Assembly: GCA_037952775.1 (NCBI GenBank)
Contig: JBANAY010000003.1
Coordinates: 10,354,001-10,418,000, forward strand
Length of the DNA: 64,000 nucleotides
From: Clonostachys chloroleuca
Taxonomy: Eukaryota > Ascomycota > Sordariomycetes > Hypocreales > Bionectriaceae
Direction of reading: 5' to 3'
Positions 22,117 to 32,945 of the stretch are shown one piece after another. The notes beneath the pieces are model-generated. The model was not told where the DNA came from. It did no database searches and worked only from the letters and a program-made list of their open reading frames with translations. The position numbers and the translations under genes were made by a program. Within the stretch, counting starts at the first letter, position 1. Each line of letters opens with the position of its first letter.

Positions 22117-24795
22117 ATGCCTTCCAACATGGGCGCCCCAGCTTTTAGCTTAAGAAAGCTGATACAGACGCGCAAACACACCGAGGACATTCCCGAGGAG
22201 GAAGCCGTTTCATTCTCAGAACATTCATCACTATCTCAACTATCAAAGAAGAGCCTGGCCTCCCTCATGGCAACACGAAGAGGATCAGCATCACCCAGTG
22301 TATCAGTCCGGAGTAGCGTGGACGCCGGCCGGAGCACATTACAACAGCACTATTTAACAGCTCACCAGCGACATCAGTCCGAGGGTGTAAGGACTCGCCT
22401 CACCATCTCAGCACCCATCCCGAGAGCACCCTCTCCTCAAATCACAACTCCCCGGCGACGATCTGGCTCGGGCTCGGGTCCATCATCAACAGTACCGGAG
22501 CGACCTCGGAGTCCCCTCTTAGACATGTCTCACCTTGACCATTCCAAGCGATCAATGGATGCGCCCAGAGTGCAGGAGGAGGAGACTGAAGTGATCGAGG
22601 AGGAGGAGATGGAGATCGAGGACCAGGAGGAGGAAGAAGAGGAGGAGGGAGAGGAAGAGGAGGAAGAGGAGGAAGCAATGGACTCCTTTCTTCGAAGTCC
22701 CTCACCAACCATCTCTACCTTCAAGTCGCCTCAAATAGAGCCTCTCAACCTAAACGCAAATCACTCATCACTATCATTGACGGTAGTACCAATGAACAGC
22801 ACACCCTACGCTAGGGAATGGTCGGAGGGTGTCCGACAGCTCATCATGGAAACGGATCAAGCATTCGAATTTGGTGGATCTTCTCTGGGCGGTTTCTCCA
22901 CGAGCCTAGATCTCCCTCGATTCGAGGAGTCCGTGTTCCTCGACGGTCACTTGAATATCTCCAACCCCGAACTCGTCTCTCCTAGACTGATGGTTCACCC
23001 TCCCCAGGATGAATCCGAGTCTGAGGAAGAAGAGCAAGAGGAGGACGAAGAGGAGGAGGAGGAGGAGGTAGTGGTAGAAGAGGAACCAATCGAGCCACAA
23101 CAGCCACCAGTCGAGGAGAAGCAACCCGAGGAACCAGAGGAGGAGGCCAGACCCTCGCAAGACCTTCCCGCCCGGATACCCGGGGAACAGGCCATTCCCG
23201 ACCTGGCTGAGAGGAGAAAATCGCGCTCTGTACCGCCCCCGATCGCTGTGCGAAAGGCGTCCTTGGATAAGGCTTTGCCCATCACTCCCACAACGGTTCT
23301 CACTCCTACTACCCAAAAACACCTGCTCAATGTCTCGCACAATATGACACCTCCCCTACCTAAACCTTCCAAGATGAGCCCCCGACTCCCTAGAATTGGT
23401 CGTCATGAAAGCACCATGAAGAAGGGCCACACTCGCAACAAGAGCGGCTCCGGCGAAGGAAAGTCATGGGCCCGACCCGTCACTTCAAAAGTCGCACGCT
23501 GGGCGTTGCCTGATAACATGACCGATCTCTTCACCGGCAAAGGCTTTCGCAAAGTCGAGGTCGACGAGATGCTTACGCCTCAGCAACTTGCCCTCTTGAA
23601 GAAGGAACGCGAGATGGTCCGAAGGAAGCAAATTGCAAAGAACAACAAGGAGTGCCACGAGGCCGTAAAGAGAGAAACACTGGCCAAGCTGGAGCTCGAG
23701 GCTGCCGCAGCCAAGGCTGCTGCTCTCCGTGAGCAAGATGCCAGGGAAGCTACCGCACTGGCCATTGCCAATGCCTCAATCGTCACTCCCGAGCTGTCAC
23801 CTCAATCATTTGGATCACCTGCAGGCTCAGACCAGCCAGCTCAATTTGCTGTCTCGCCTCTCCTCTCTAGCGATTACATCCAGGACAATGCCAACATTGC
23901 CCACGTGTTGGGCGACGAAAGCGACAGAGGCCTTGCAACCGTTGACCTCCTGGCCGTCCCTGAGGGTGCCGAGGCAGAGTTCATCGCCCCCTTGAGAGCG
24001 CCTCCTACCCAGAAGCTCCCTGACCTTCCCAAGGGTGCCAAACTCAAGAGAAAATTCAGCGACGAGTTTTTGCCGGAGGAGGATGAGGATCATATTTACC
24101 TCAAGAGCACTCCCTTCTCCCTTACCCTCCCCGCATTCCGCCATGGACGAATCGCCCTTCCCAAGGCCGACAAGGCCGCCGTGACTATGGATGAGACCCT
24201 GGACTGGACTGCCTTCCAGATGGCCATCCTTGGTGCTGGCGACATGGACAGCGATATGTTCGAGGACGAGGACATCCGACTTACCGAGGAGATTGCATCA
24301 TGGTTTGACCACTTCGGCTTCGAGCATGCTGGTATGCTCATCCCGGAGCTTATCCCTTCACCAAGATCTTCCCACAGCACAATCTCTTCGGTCGAATCCG
24401 AAGGAGACTTGTCAATCGCATCTGTCGATGAGCCACAGCCTCTGTTCTCCCACCCTGACGCCAGCCAGTTCGATAGCACCAAGTTCTTCCGAAGTACTGG
24501 CCTGCGCTCATGGACATTGGATGGTGCACCCAAGATGAACCGCGCATCTACCCCCCCACCCATGGCGCTCATGCACGCCGATCCAAAGCAGGGCATCGCA
24601 TCACCCCGATCTGTCGTATCCCCTCGCAGCCCAATGGAGCCTTTGGTTCTCGGCGGCGACGATGGCGATGTCCTCGATGATGACCTCCACCACGAGGAGC
24701 AAGCCCAGATGGGCTACAACCTACACAACGACCTGGGCGACTTCCTCCAGTGGGAGGCACAGGCCTTTGGCGTTGGGTACTACGGGGCTCATTAA
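22117..24795 (+). CDS. large acidic, mostly disordered protein, 892 aa, uncharacterised
   Basis: Single-exon frame beginning MPSNMGAPAFSLRKLIQTRK. Residues about 40-140 are Ser/Thr/Pro/Arg-rich with many RRxS-like sites. Two glutamate runs lie near residues 150-190 and 300-330. A short, ordered-looking block near 445-490 contains SWARPVTSKVARWALPDNMT and GKGFRKVEVDEMLT. It is followed by a basic coiled-coil-like helix (LLKKEREMVRRKQIAKNNKE) and an Ala-rich helix. Residues 640-750 contain KLKRKFSDEFLPEEDED and a block with DWTAFQMAILGAGDMDSDMF and ASWFDHFGFEHAGMLIPE, which also looks folded. No named domain is recognised. Coding is firm from length and codon use; function unknown. Confidence 0.85.
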   Translation: MPSNMGAPAFSLRKLIQTRKHTEDIPEEEAVSFSEHSSLSQLSKKSLASLMATRRGSASPSVSVRSSVDAGRSTLQQHYLTAHQRHQSEGVRTRLTISAPIPRAPSPQITTPRRRSGSGSGPSSTVPERPRSPLLDMSHLDHSKRSMDAPRVQEEETEVIEEEEMEIEDQEEEEEEEGEEEEEEEEAMDSFLRSPSPTISTFKSPQIEPLNLNANHSSLSLTVVPMNSTPYAREWSEGVRQLIMETDQAFEFGGSSLGGFSTSLDLPRFEESVFLDGHLNISNPELVSPRLMVHPPQDESESEEEEQEEDEEEEEEEVVVEEEPIEPQQPPVEEKQPEEPEEEARPSQDLPARIPGEQAIPDLAERRKSRSVPPPIAVRKASLDKALPITPTTVLTPTTQKHLLNVSHNMTPPLPKPSKMSPRLPRIGRHESTMKKGHTRNKSGSGEGKSWARPVTSKVARWALPDNMTDLFTGKGFRKVEVDEMLTPQQLALLKKEREMVRRKQIAKNNKECHEAVKRETLAKLELEAAAAKAAALREQDAREATALAIANASIVTPELSPQSFGSPAGSDQPAQFAVSPLLSSDYIQDNANIAHVLGDESDRGLATVDLLAVPEGAEAEFIAPLRAPPTQKLPDLPKGAKLKRKFSDEFLPEEDEDHIYLKSTPFSLTLPAFRHGRIALPKADKAAVTMDETLDWTAFQMAILGAGDMDSDMFEDEDIRLTEEIASWFDHFGFEHAGMLIPELIPSPRSSHSTISSVESEGDLSIASVDEPQPLFSHPDASQFDSTKFFRSTGLRSWTLDGAPKMNRASTPPPMALMHADPKQGIASPRSVVSPRSPMEPLVLGGDDGDVLDDDLHHEEQAQMGYNLHNDLGDFLQWEAQAFGVGYYGAH

Positions 24796-26525
24796 ACACA
24801 ATATTGCCTCTTATTCGCAACCATTTTCCGAAGCTGGTATTGCAAACTATTACAACTATATATTCCCTATGTCCTTTTTTCTTTGTCTTACCCGGCCATA
24901 CACGGAGTTTGATCATGGGAAATACGGCGTTGATTCAAACCATGCATATCTGGGTCATCTAGCCAACTCGTTTATTCTGCTTCTTTTCTCTGATTTTTTT
25001 TTTTTTTTTTCACCTTTATATTTTTTCATCCTGCTCTTTAGCCGAACCGGTCCGGCGTCATAGCATAATGCACGCGGAGGTTCTTGATTTCGCTTCTTTT
25101 CCTTTTCTCCTCTCCCCCTTTTACTATACGCTGGCATTCCAAACTGGTCTGGCTTTCTTTCCTATGTCTATAATGATACCAAACTGTTTATGAGGGAACC
25201 CAAAGAGCGGCGTGTGCACATCTACGTTAACAAGCTAGGACAATGAGCATTTCCATTGATCCTCTGGCATTTGATTTATTCATTAGTCCAAAAGATGGAT
25301 ATAAAAATACAAAAATCGAATTTCAAACAAACTTCAAATTCAGTGTTCTCCGTCTATTTGTGATGCTTGATGTGACTCCCCCGTATATGCTCATAGTGAC
25401 TGACTTTGATATGACAAACAGACATAGGGCTGATTGCCGGGGAAGGTTTAGGCTTCACTCGGGAGGCGTGCCTTGACCAACTTGCAACCTTCCGGATACC
25501 ATCCCAGAAGTCAGCGCAGCATCGCGTCGATTCTCGAGAGCGATATGCCTTGGCGCCAGATCTGCAGCAGTGAAACACGTGTGGGAGGCGGAGGCTGGGT
25601 GCGCCTCTTGGACTCGATACTACCTTGACTACGTAGCATTGGTGGCCACCTGGGACATCTAGGGCTGTATGTAGCCCAGTGCAATCGCGTGGGAATCGCT
25701 CACTGACTGCCTTCCCCTCACCACTAACTGGTGAGACAACCCACGCCGCCGCGCCGAGTTCTGTGACAACATCCATGGCTTGCCGATACCACTAGCGACT
25801 GCGAAGTGGTGGTCTGCACCATGCAATCAATCCTCTACGCTATGCTATCCTATCCTACAAGGGAAGGGGGAAAACTGGTTGCCTGGCGAGGGTGAGGCTA
25901 GCCAACACCGACAAATGCGAGACGGTCGCGTGGGGCTTTGCGGGAGGCTGTGAGAGTGCATGCATGCAAATGCAGTTCCTTTATTTTTAGGCCAGGCCAG
26001 GCCCCGAGCTGAGCCGCCTTGCAAGAGCCGAGGGGGACCCGTCCCCAACGTAAGCCGGGAATTTAATATATTGCCTACGTTTTGTCCATGGATGGCATTG
26101 ACTAATACTGCCCACTCGGGAGAAGACCTTGTAGTGCTCTAAATTAAGATGGAGGGCGAGTGATGTTTGTTGGTTGCTTGTAGCCAAACCAACAAGCGCT
26201 GCCGTTTCTTCCATTTTGGCGGGACGGACAGAACAAGCGCCAACACCAACACACATCTGTCCCCACACCGTCTTCTTACACCAGGACATATCCTCAACCC
26301 ACATCAACCCTTTTGGCTATCCAAGAAAAGCAAACCGAGTAAGCCAGGCAGCCCCCCAAGAAACCAAGTCAAGGATAGCGGGACGGAAAACCAAACCACT
26401 GTCGATCCTCACCGCCAAGAAAGGACCCCCTCACTCCCGCCAACAATCACCAAAGAAAGGCAAAAAAAACAAAACAAGACCCCATTGCAGAGAGAGCTGC
26501 AAGGGACAAAACAGGAAAAAAAACC
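24796..26525. other. intergenic region (1.7 kb)
   Basis: 3' flank of the 892-aa protein gene, including a 17-nt T run at 24994-25010, then the promoter and an A/C-rich leader of CDC26 (26380-26525). An open frame crossing 26174-27310 is out of frame with CDC26 and compositionally non-coding. Confidence 0.6.
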
Positions 26526-26729
26526 ATGCTTCGCCGCCCGGCAACTTCCCTCACCATCACGTCCGAGGACGTCGCGGCCTACGAGGACCGCCGCAGCCGC
26601 GAGGCCATCGCCCTCGACCAGCAGCAACGGCAAGATGGCACCACCGCCTCCGGCAGCCCCAGCGCGGAGGACGTGCTTCGGCGGGCACGCGAGGAGAGAA
26701 TCGGCGTGGGGAGGAGGCGCGGTGCTTGA
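26526..26729 (+). CDS. CDC26: anaphase-promoting complex subunit CDC26 (APC12)
   Basis: A 67-aa single-exon frame beginning MLRRPATSLTITSEDVAAYE. The N-terminal MLRRxPTxLxLxxxD...YE pattern is the hallmark of CDC26, whose first residues thread into the TPR superhelix of APC6/Cut9 and stabilise the APC/C ubiquitin ligase that drives mitotic exit. The rest is helical and charged (DRRSREAIALDQQQRQ) and ends in RIGVGRRRGA. Length fits the family (about 60-90 aa). The gene is tiny inside 3 kb of untranslated or intergenic sequence and would be missed by a length cutoff. Confidence 0.85.
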   Translation: MLRRPATSLTITSEDVAAYEDRRSREAIALDQQQRQDGTTASGSPSAEDVLRRAREERIGVGRRRGA

Positions 26730-27773
26730 TCGGGAAGGTTGCTTCGGTCTTCGCCTTTTCTTCTTTTAACCTTTTGGTTTCGTTTACTCTCGTTTCGGGC
26801 TGGGGAGGGGGTTGGGGTTGGGGTTGTTTGTTCCCCTTGCCTTTCTTCAAACAGCACCCAGCCTGGATCAAGCAACTCTATTGTTTTCTACCTTCGCTTT
26901 TTGGTCTGCAAAGTTCGCCTCTTGTGACGATCACACATCATCTACACCGAATCTTAGCCTTGTCCTTTTGCCCACCATTGTCCCAGAATCGTTTTGCCTC
27001 TCGACTGCGGCCCAGCTCCTCGGGTTGTCCGAGAGGGCTTCCCGGGGAACGACGGTGCGGTGCTATTCTCGGAGGATCGGACCCGGGCGAAAGAGGATTC
27101 TGGGCTGGGTCCTTTTTTTTTTGCATGCACGTGTATGTAGGCATCTTTATCCAGCCTCCTGCCCATCTTTTGGGGGGAGGTGTGTGCTTTGAGGCTCCTC
27201 TTCCAAGATGGGTGGTCTCGTATATCAAAACGCCCCTAGCTTGGGGCGATCCTCCCGCCTTTATTCCTCTTCGTGCCCCCCCCGCCCCCCCCGGCGGCTG
27301 CAACATGTGATGTGGTCCCCTGGAATGCGTGCTACTGACCCAAAGTGGTGTTCTCTGGTTTGATCCTCAAGGGCCTCGAATCTAGACGCAAAACGCAGGG
27401 TGGAAATGAGAGACTGGGATTGTACACGAAGATCAGGACGTTGTGGCCATCTGAGGTGGCCGCATTCCCATTACACACAAACTTGGTAATTATTACACAA
27501 TATCTTGGAAAACTATGGAACTGATATCGTGCCGCTTGTCTATATTCCTGAAGGAGAAAGAGAGAGAGAGGACCCTCAAAAAGGCCCAAAATATACCATG
27601 GACTCGATGCTTCCCAACGCTGTAAAATGCAAACCACCCGTCTTCTTTTTATGAATAGTTTCCCCCTGACCCCAGGACTCATATCAACAGTACATTAGTG
27701 TAGAATACAAAAACCCGGCCTTGAGGGAGAGATCAAAGCATGGTCACTGCTGTGGACGTGCAAACTCATTTCA
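26730..27773. other. convergent 3' flanks (1.0 kb)
   Basis: Between CDC26 (plus) and the Cdc1-like gene (minus). G/T-rich near 26795-26830 and a C-rich tract near 27278-27292. No gene recognised. Confidence 0.6.
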
Positions 27774-29857
27774 TCACTTCTCCCTGGCCAGGTAGACCCA
27801 GAACAGGACCGTCATCCACGCAACTCTCCAGACGGTGGTCCAGATCTCCTTCCCGACAACGCCCAGTGTCTTGCTGCTCCCGACCTCTGTCTGCCGCGGG
27901 TCGTAGAATGCCTCGTCGAGATTGATCCGTGGACCGTTCGTCCACCGACGTTTTCCTTTCTGAGCTGGCTGCCACCGCCCGTTGGACGAGAGGGTAGAGC
28001 TGCCCGCGCCAGGCCACATGGACGTGGACGATGATCCCAGGGTAGGTGACCGTAGATCGGGGGGCTCGACCTTATCCTTGGTGGATATCGGGAGTGTGTT
28101 GCTGTACTTGAATTCGGGGATGTCATTCTTCTCCAGCGCGAACCGGCTCAGACCCAGAATCGGCACAAGAACGGCCCGGAGGATGAGGACCACAAGGCTC
28201 AGGATGATGAAGGCGACATACTTGATGTACGTGTGTATCTGATTCGGCAGCAGACACAGATGTGTTTGCAGCGTCTTCTCTGGCGCGCCGGGGATGCGGT
28301 TTCCATCCTCATCCACCGGGTTGTAGAGGCTGACCATGAGGAAACCTGGCGTTGGCACACCCATGGCCATGCTCATGCTCTTGACCGTGATCTCGGGCAC
28401 ATTGCCCTGTGATTCGGAATGAACCAGCTGACAGTAGTCGTGGTCATCGCCGGAGAAGACCTGCACAACGTTGCCGACGTCCTTGACCAACTTCACCGAA
28501 TCGGATTCCTCCAAGACATTCTGGTACTGGTAACCACCGGACACTGAAATCGCATTTCGGTGATCGGGTATCGTCGGCCCAGTCTCGCCCTTGGCGGGCT
28601 TCGTGGGCGGCCAATGCTCGCGCTGCGGCCCGCAAGGTGTTCCGGGCTCGCGGTAGAGAGGAACATGCGTGAGAAGGATGGTAGGGAACTCGACAGCTTC
28701 GGCACCAGGATCGGTTGGGGGAACCCTTCAGGGTCGGTGCTGAGCTCCAGTTCTTCAACATCGTGCGGGTACTTGAGGCTCTCAGCACTGTCGTGCCAGG
28801 CACTTAGTTCCGCCTTCACAGCCCTTCGCTTAGAAGCCTGGACCCCCTTGAGGAACCTATTGACCGGTCCGTAAATCGGCGATAGATCGTGGGTGCTAGC
28901 AAAGTCGGATGAAGCAGCGCTCAGCGACAGTGTATCAACCGACACGAATGTATGATTTCCAATAACATCCACCCGGTTCAAATCTCCAAAATGGGCACTG
29001 AAGCGATCCCGCACTGGTACCTGGACCTGGGCGCCGAAGCCGAGATCGTGGTTCCCAGGCAAGCTGGCGATCAACTTCCTCCCTCGCTGCCAAGCCCCCG
29101 GTGCGTCCCCGCCATCACCCCAATGGTCGAAGAAGATGTTTCCAAATCTCTTGTACTCCCGCAGCCAGTACTCCTCGCCGTACTTTCGGTGCCATGTATC
29201 CACCCACTTGACCTCGTCGCGCGAGCGCTGCTTCCCCCACCGCGGGTCGACGAACTCGCCGCGGTGCGTTTTCCACTCCCGCCCGCCGTCGAAGAGGTCG
29301 CCGAGAAGCATCACCGTGTCCGGGCTGAGGCGCCTCTGGAGAGACTTGTAGCTGCGAAGGAGATAGTTGTCGGTGATGATCATGGTCAGCTCCGAGAGCA
29401 CCCAGGGGCGCCCTGGATAGCTGTGAGGATCGATAATCTGGGGGTCGGCGATGAAGACGAGGTGATGCGGGTTTGCGCCCTTGGGCTGAATTAGATGCGT
29501 TAGTAAAGAAGCCTTCCATATGCAGATAGTTCACCGTGATGCGCAGAAACGGCAGAAAGAAGGGGCATCACCACCTACCCAGTTCTCCCAATGATCCCAA
29601 TCGCAGCTCGCAACCTTGCTGTCAAACACCCATCGCTCGCCCCAGAGCAGAATCAAGACCCAGAAAACAACGACCAAGTGCGGGAAGCTCCATAACCGCC
29701 TCGAGGTCAGGTTCCTACGCAGCTGGTGGATCGCGGCGAGAGATAGCCATGTCGCCCTCTGTCGGCCAGGTCCTCTGGCCCATGCCCATAACCGCTGGCC
29801 CTTGGCGCTCAGGTAATGTGTGATCTGGTCGGCTACAGATGCGTCATAGTGAGGCAT
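27774..29857 (-). CDS. CDC1: Cdc1-family membrane metallophosphoesterase, with a frame break
   Basis: Minus strand; exon 1 29579-29857, intron 29486-29578 (93 nt, CTAAC branch), exon 2 27774-29485. The family (yeast Cdc1/Ted1, human MPPE1) removes ethanolamine-phosphate from GPI anchors in the ER/Golgi. An N-terminal membrane span (VVVFWVLILLWGERW) precedes metal-binding motifs ADPQIIDP, LLGDLFDGG, GNHDLGFG, LTHVPLYR and SGDDHDYC, all intact. C-terminal spans are VAFIILSLVVLILRAVLVPI and a short terminal one. The motifs lie in two frames: the frame changes near 28726-28740, between VEELELSTDPEG and VEFPTILLTHVPLYR. Either a base is missing (for example in the GGG run) or a 47-nt intron at 28726-28772 with a weak GTACCC donor is removed. 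With the intron the protein is 647 aa. Confidence 0.85.
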
Positions 29858-30734
29858 TTCGCCGTGGCCATTCCCCGTCGGTCAGGCGCCCGGCTTCGTT
29901 TCCTTTGGTGAGCGAGGCGGTACTTGGTCGAATGGCGAGCAAGGGGGAAGAGGGGGATCGCGGCCAGCCGGAGGATATCTATACAAATCTTGTGTCTATA
30001 AACCTAAACTCAAGAGAAACGCGTGGGAGAATTAAAGGGAAATATCAAATGAATGAACTCATCGAACGACGGGGGGATTATAGCAATGAGGAGACCTTGC
30101 AAACGACAGACGTGGTTGGAAATTGGAGGTGAATCGAGGCAATGGATGCTCCTGATTGGCGTATCGTGGGAATTACGTAGGTCCAATTCTGCCGCGGAAC
30201 AAACCCAGTCGCCACTGCAAAAAAGACTAGAACAATTCATGGGTTAATTCCAGGCATTGCGCTGGAGCGGACCCACTGGAATTAGGGGCCTTTCTGGGGC
30301 GCATAGTACTTACATAGCCTCATCGTTTGTGACTACCGGCATTGCGTTCGGGCAATTCTGCGTTCTCTCAGAGACATTCAGTATATACACTCTAATCAGA
30401 CTGGCAAGTCCCCTGCTGGGAGATACCTCCCCACATTCTTCCCACTTCACCATTTTCACTTTACATAACAACAAGACAAAGAAAATTCTTTTATATATAT
30501 TATACTTTTATATAAGTACCTAGACTCTAATATAAAGACTTTACGCCTTATAGATCTTATTTCATCTAGTATGGACCAACTCCGCGCATTGCGCCTCACG
30601 CATCTTGCTTCCCCCAATAGCCGATAGGCGGCCGATTATAAATAAATACTTGAGCGGCTCCCTCGCCCCGCGCGACTAAGACTGCCTTACGAAACTCTCC
30701 TCGAAGCCAACATCTGGAGTGCCTGGAAACAGCC
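29858..30734. promoter_or_regulatory. divergent intergenic region, CDC1-like / NPT1
   Basis: 877 nt between divergent start codons. It contains a strongly AT-rich patch at about 30474-30570 made of TATA/TTATA-like steps. No coding segment seen. Confidence 0.55.
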
Positions 30735-32272
30735 ATGGATTTCAACAGCTCATCTCCCTTCCCCGAGGGGGTGATCTCCTTCTTGGACACCGATCTGTAC
30801 AAGTTGACTATGCAGTGTGCCGTGTACAAGTTCTTTCGCGACATCCCCGTGACGTATGCCTATACGAATCGCACTCCGGACAAGAAGCTCTCGCGCGCCG
30901 CTTTTAATTGGCTCGACGAGCAGATCCGAAGTGAGTTCCCTGCAATGGTAACCCGGAAGATCGCACAGCTGACCGGTTTGGACGAGCAGAGCTTGGCAAC
31001 ATCTCCCTGTCGGACGAAGAATACGACTTCCTCAAGTCTACCTGCGACTACTTGACCCCCGAGTACCTACAGTTTCTGCGCGAGTTCCGACTACGGCCCC
31101 GAGAGCAAGTCGTAGCTACATTCACGCCGGTCGGCAACGATGACGGGTCCGACAGCGTCATTGGTGACACCGACATCAAAATCCAAGGCACCTGGGTCGA
31201 CACCATCTTGTACGAGATCCCGATCCTCGCGTTGACCTCCGAAGCCTACTTCAAGTTTGTCGACTCGGACTGGAGCTACGAGGGGCAAGAGGAGAAGGCA
31301 CTGGACAAGGGAATCAAGCTGTTGGAGGCCGGCTGCATCACTTCGGAATTCGGCACTCGACGGCGACGTGATTACCACACCCAGGCTCTCGTCTTCCGCG
31401 GTCTGGTCAAGGCATCCAAAGAAGCAGAGAAGCGAGGCCTGCCAGGAAAGCTGTCCGGAACAAGCAATGTCCACCTTGCTATGCGATTCAACATCCCACC
31501 TGTTGGTACCGTGGCCCACGAGTGGTTCATGGGGACTGCAGCCATCGTTGGTGACTACAGGACGGCCACAGAAGAGGCTCTGGCTCGATGGGTCGGCTGC
31601 TTTGGAAACAAGCTAGCCATTGCTCTCACGGACACTTTCGGGACACAAGACTTCCTCAAAGCCTTCAGCCTACCAGTCCGAGCTGTCGAGGGTGGGCTCC
31701 CTGCCGAGACGTTCCAGAATGCCGACGGCACCACCAAGTCGTATGCGGAACTGTTCACAGGTGTTCGCCAGGACTCGGGGGACCCCGCTGAGTACATCAA
31801 GGTTCTGCGAAGGTACTACGACGAGCAGGGCATCAAAACCAAGAAGGTCATCGTCTTCTCCGACTCGCTCAACATTGATCGCTGCCTCGAGTACAAGAAA
31901 CTGTCCGAGCAGTACGACTTCCAGCCCACATTTGGTGTCGGCACCTACCTGACCAACGACTTTACCCGCCTGAAGACGGGCGTCAAGTCCACGCCCCTGA
32001 ACATTGTAATAAAGCTGAGTTCTGCGAGCGGAAGACCCGCCATCAAAATCAGGTGAGCCACACCCACGGTTCCTGCTACTGAAGCTCGTTCAAACCAGCT
32101 CCTACCGTATACTAGCCATAATCTTGTTACTAACATCCTATTTAGTGATAATGCCGGAAAGAACACCGGAGACAAGGAGACCGTAGAGAAAGTGAAGAGG
32201 GAGCTCGGCTATATCGAGCGTGAATGGAAGGACGGCGACGAGACATCCAGATGGGGCAAGGATGCCAAATAA
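30735..32272 (+). CDS. NPT1: nicotinate phosphoribosyltransferase (NPT1/PncB family)
   Basis: Three exons: 30735-30930, 30990-32052, 32146-32272 (461 aa). It converts nicotinate and PRPP (with ATP) to nicotinate mononucleotide, the entry step of the Preiss-Handler NAD salvage route. Seen: ISFLDTDLYKLTMQCAVYKF near the N-terminus, TSEFGTRRRRDYHTQ in the substrate-binding region, and GTVAHEWFMG, where the His matches the residue phosphorylated in the bacterial enzyme. Later motifs are ALTDTFGTQDFLKAF, GVRQDSGDPAEYI and IVFSDSLN. The 59-nt first intron restores DEQIRKLGNISLSD; the 93-nt second intron restores IKISDNAGKNTG. Length is normal for fungi. Confidence 0.95.
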
Positions 32273-32945
32273 AGTATTCGAAGAAGCAACATTCGGGCAG
32301 CGGTTTGAAACAGAGAGTATAGATTCATAGATACCTACCCCAAGGGCAAAGCTGGGAATACAACATGGAACAACACAGCCATCAAATTAGCAGATCCCAC
32401 AGCATTTGCTAAAACCCCCAGCGAAAAGCACGCCACCGCTCTCCATAACCCCAATATACCTGGTCCTGTGGATCTCTGCGTCCCCCGGAATCCAGAAGCA
32501 CCCTGTGTCCAGGCGTCGTTCAATGCCGCATACATCAAAAACCCCCAATATAAAACCCGACGAGGTTCTGACTTCCTCTTCTAGGAAAGGCTATGAAAGG
32601 GCCATGAAACCCGTTCATGCGGCGAGACGGTGCATATGCCATACAGTAGCCTCACACTATGCTGGTGTTTGTAGGGCCACAGACGGATGAGACACTTTTC
32701 AAGAAACTGAACGAGATATGTAGGCAATAATGCCATTGTTTGTGTTCGAGCTTGGCCTGATATCCAAGAAAAATAGCTACATGTATTCATTGCATCATTA
32801 ATTTAATTCCCAAAACCATTCGTTCAATCATACAAGTCATGCATTCCATGCAGCTTTCCAACATTCCACCCACGTTCTACAAAAAACCTACACCTTCATA
32901 GAAAGAACAAAGACGCCACATGCCGGTTACATTTTTTCCTTTCAA
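32273..32945. other. convergent 3' flanks
   Basis: Between NPT1 (plus) and the PhoD-like gene (minus). Short frames only; AT-rich to the right. Nothing recognised. Confidence 0.6.

Noticed and set aside
26174..27310. 378-codon plus-strand frame overlapping CDC26
   Set aside because: Low-complexity, out of frame with CDC26, no ordered segments; crosses leader and 3' flank.
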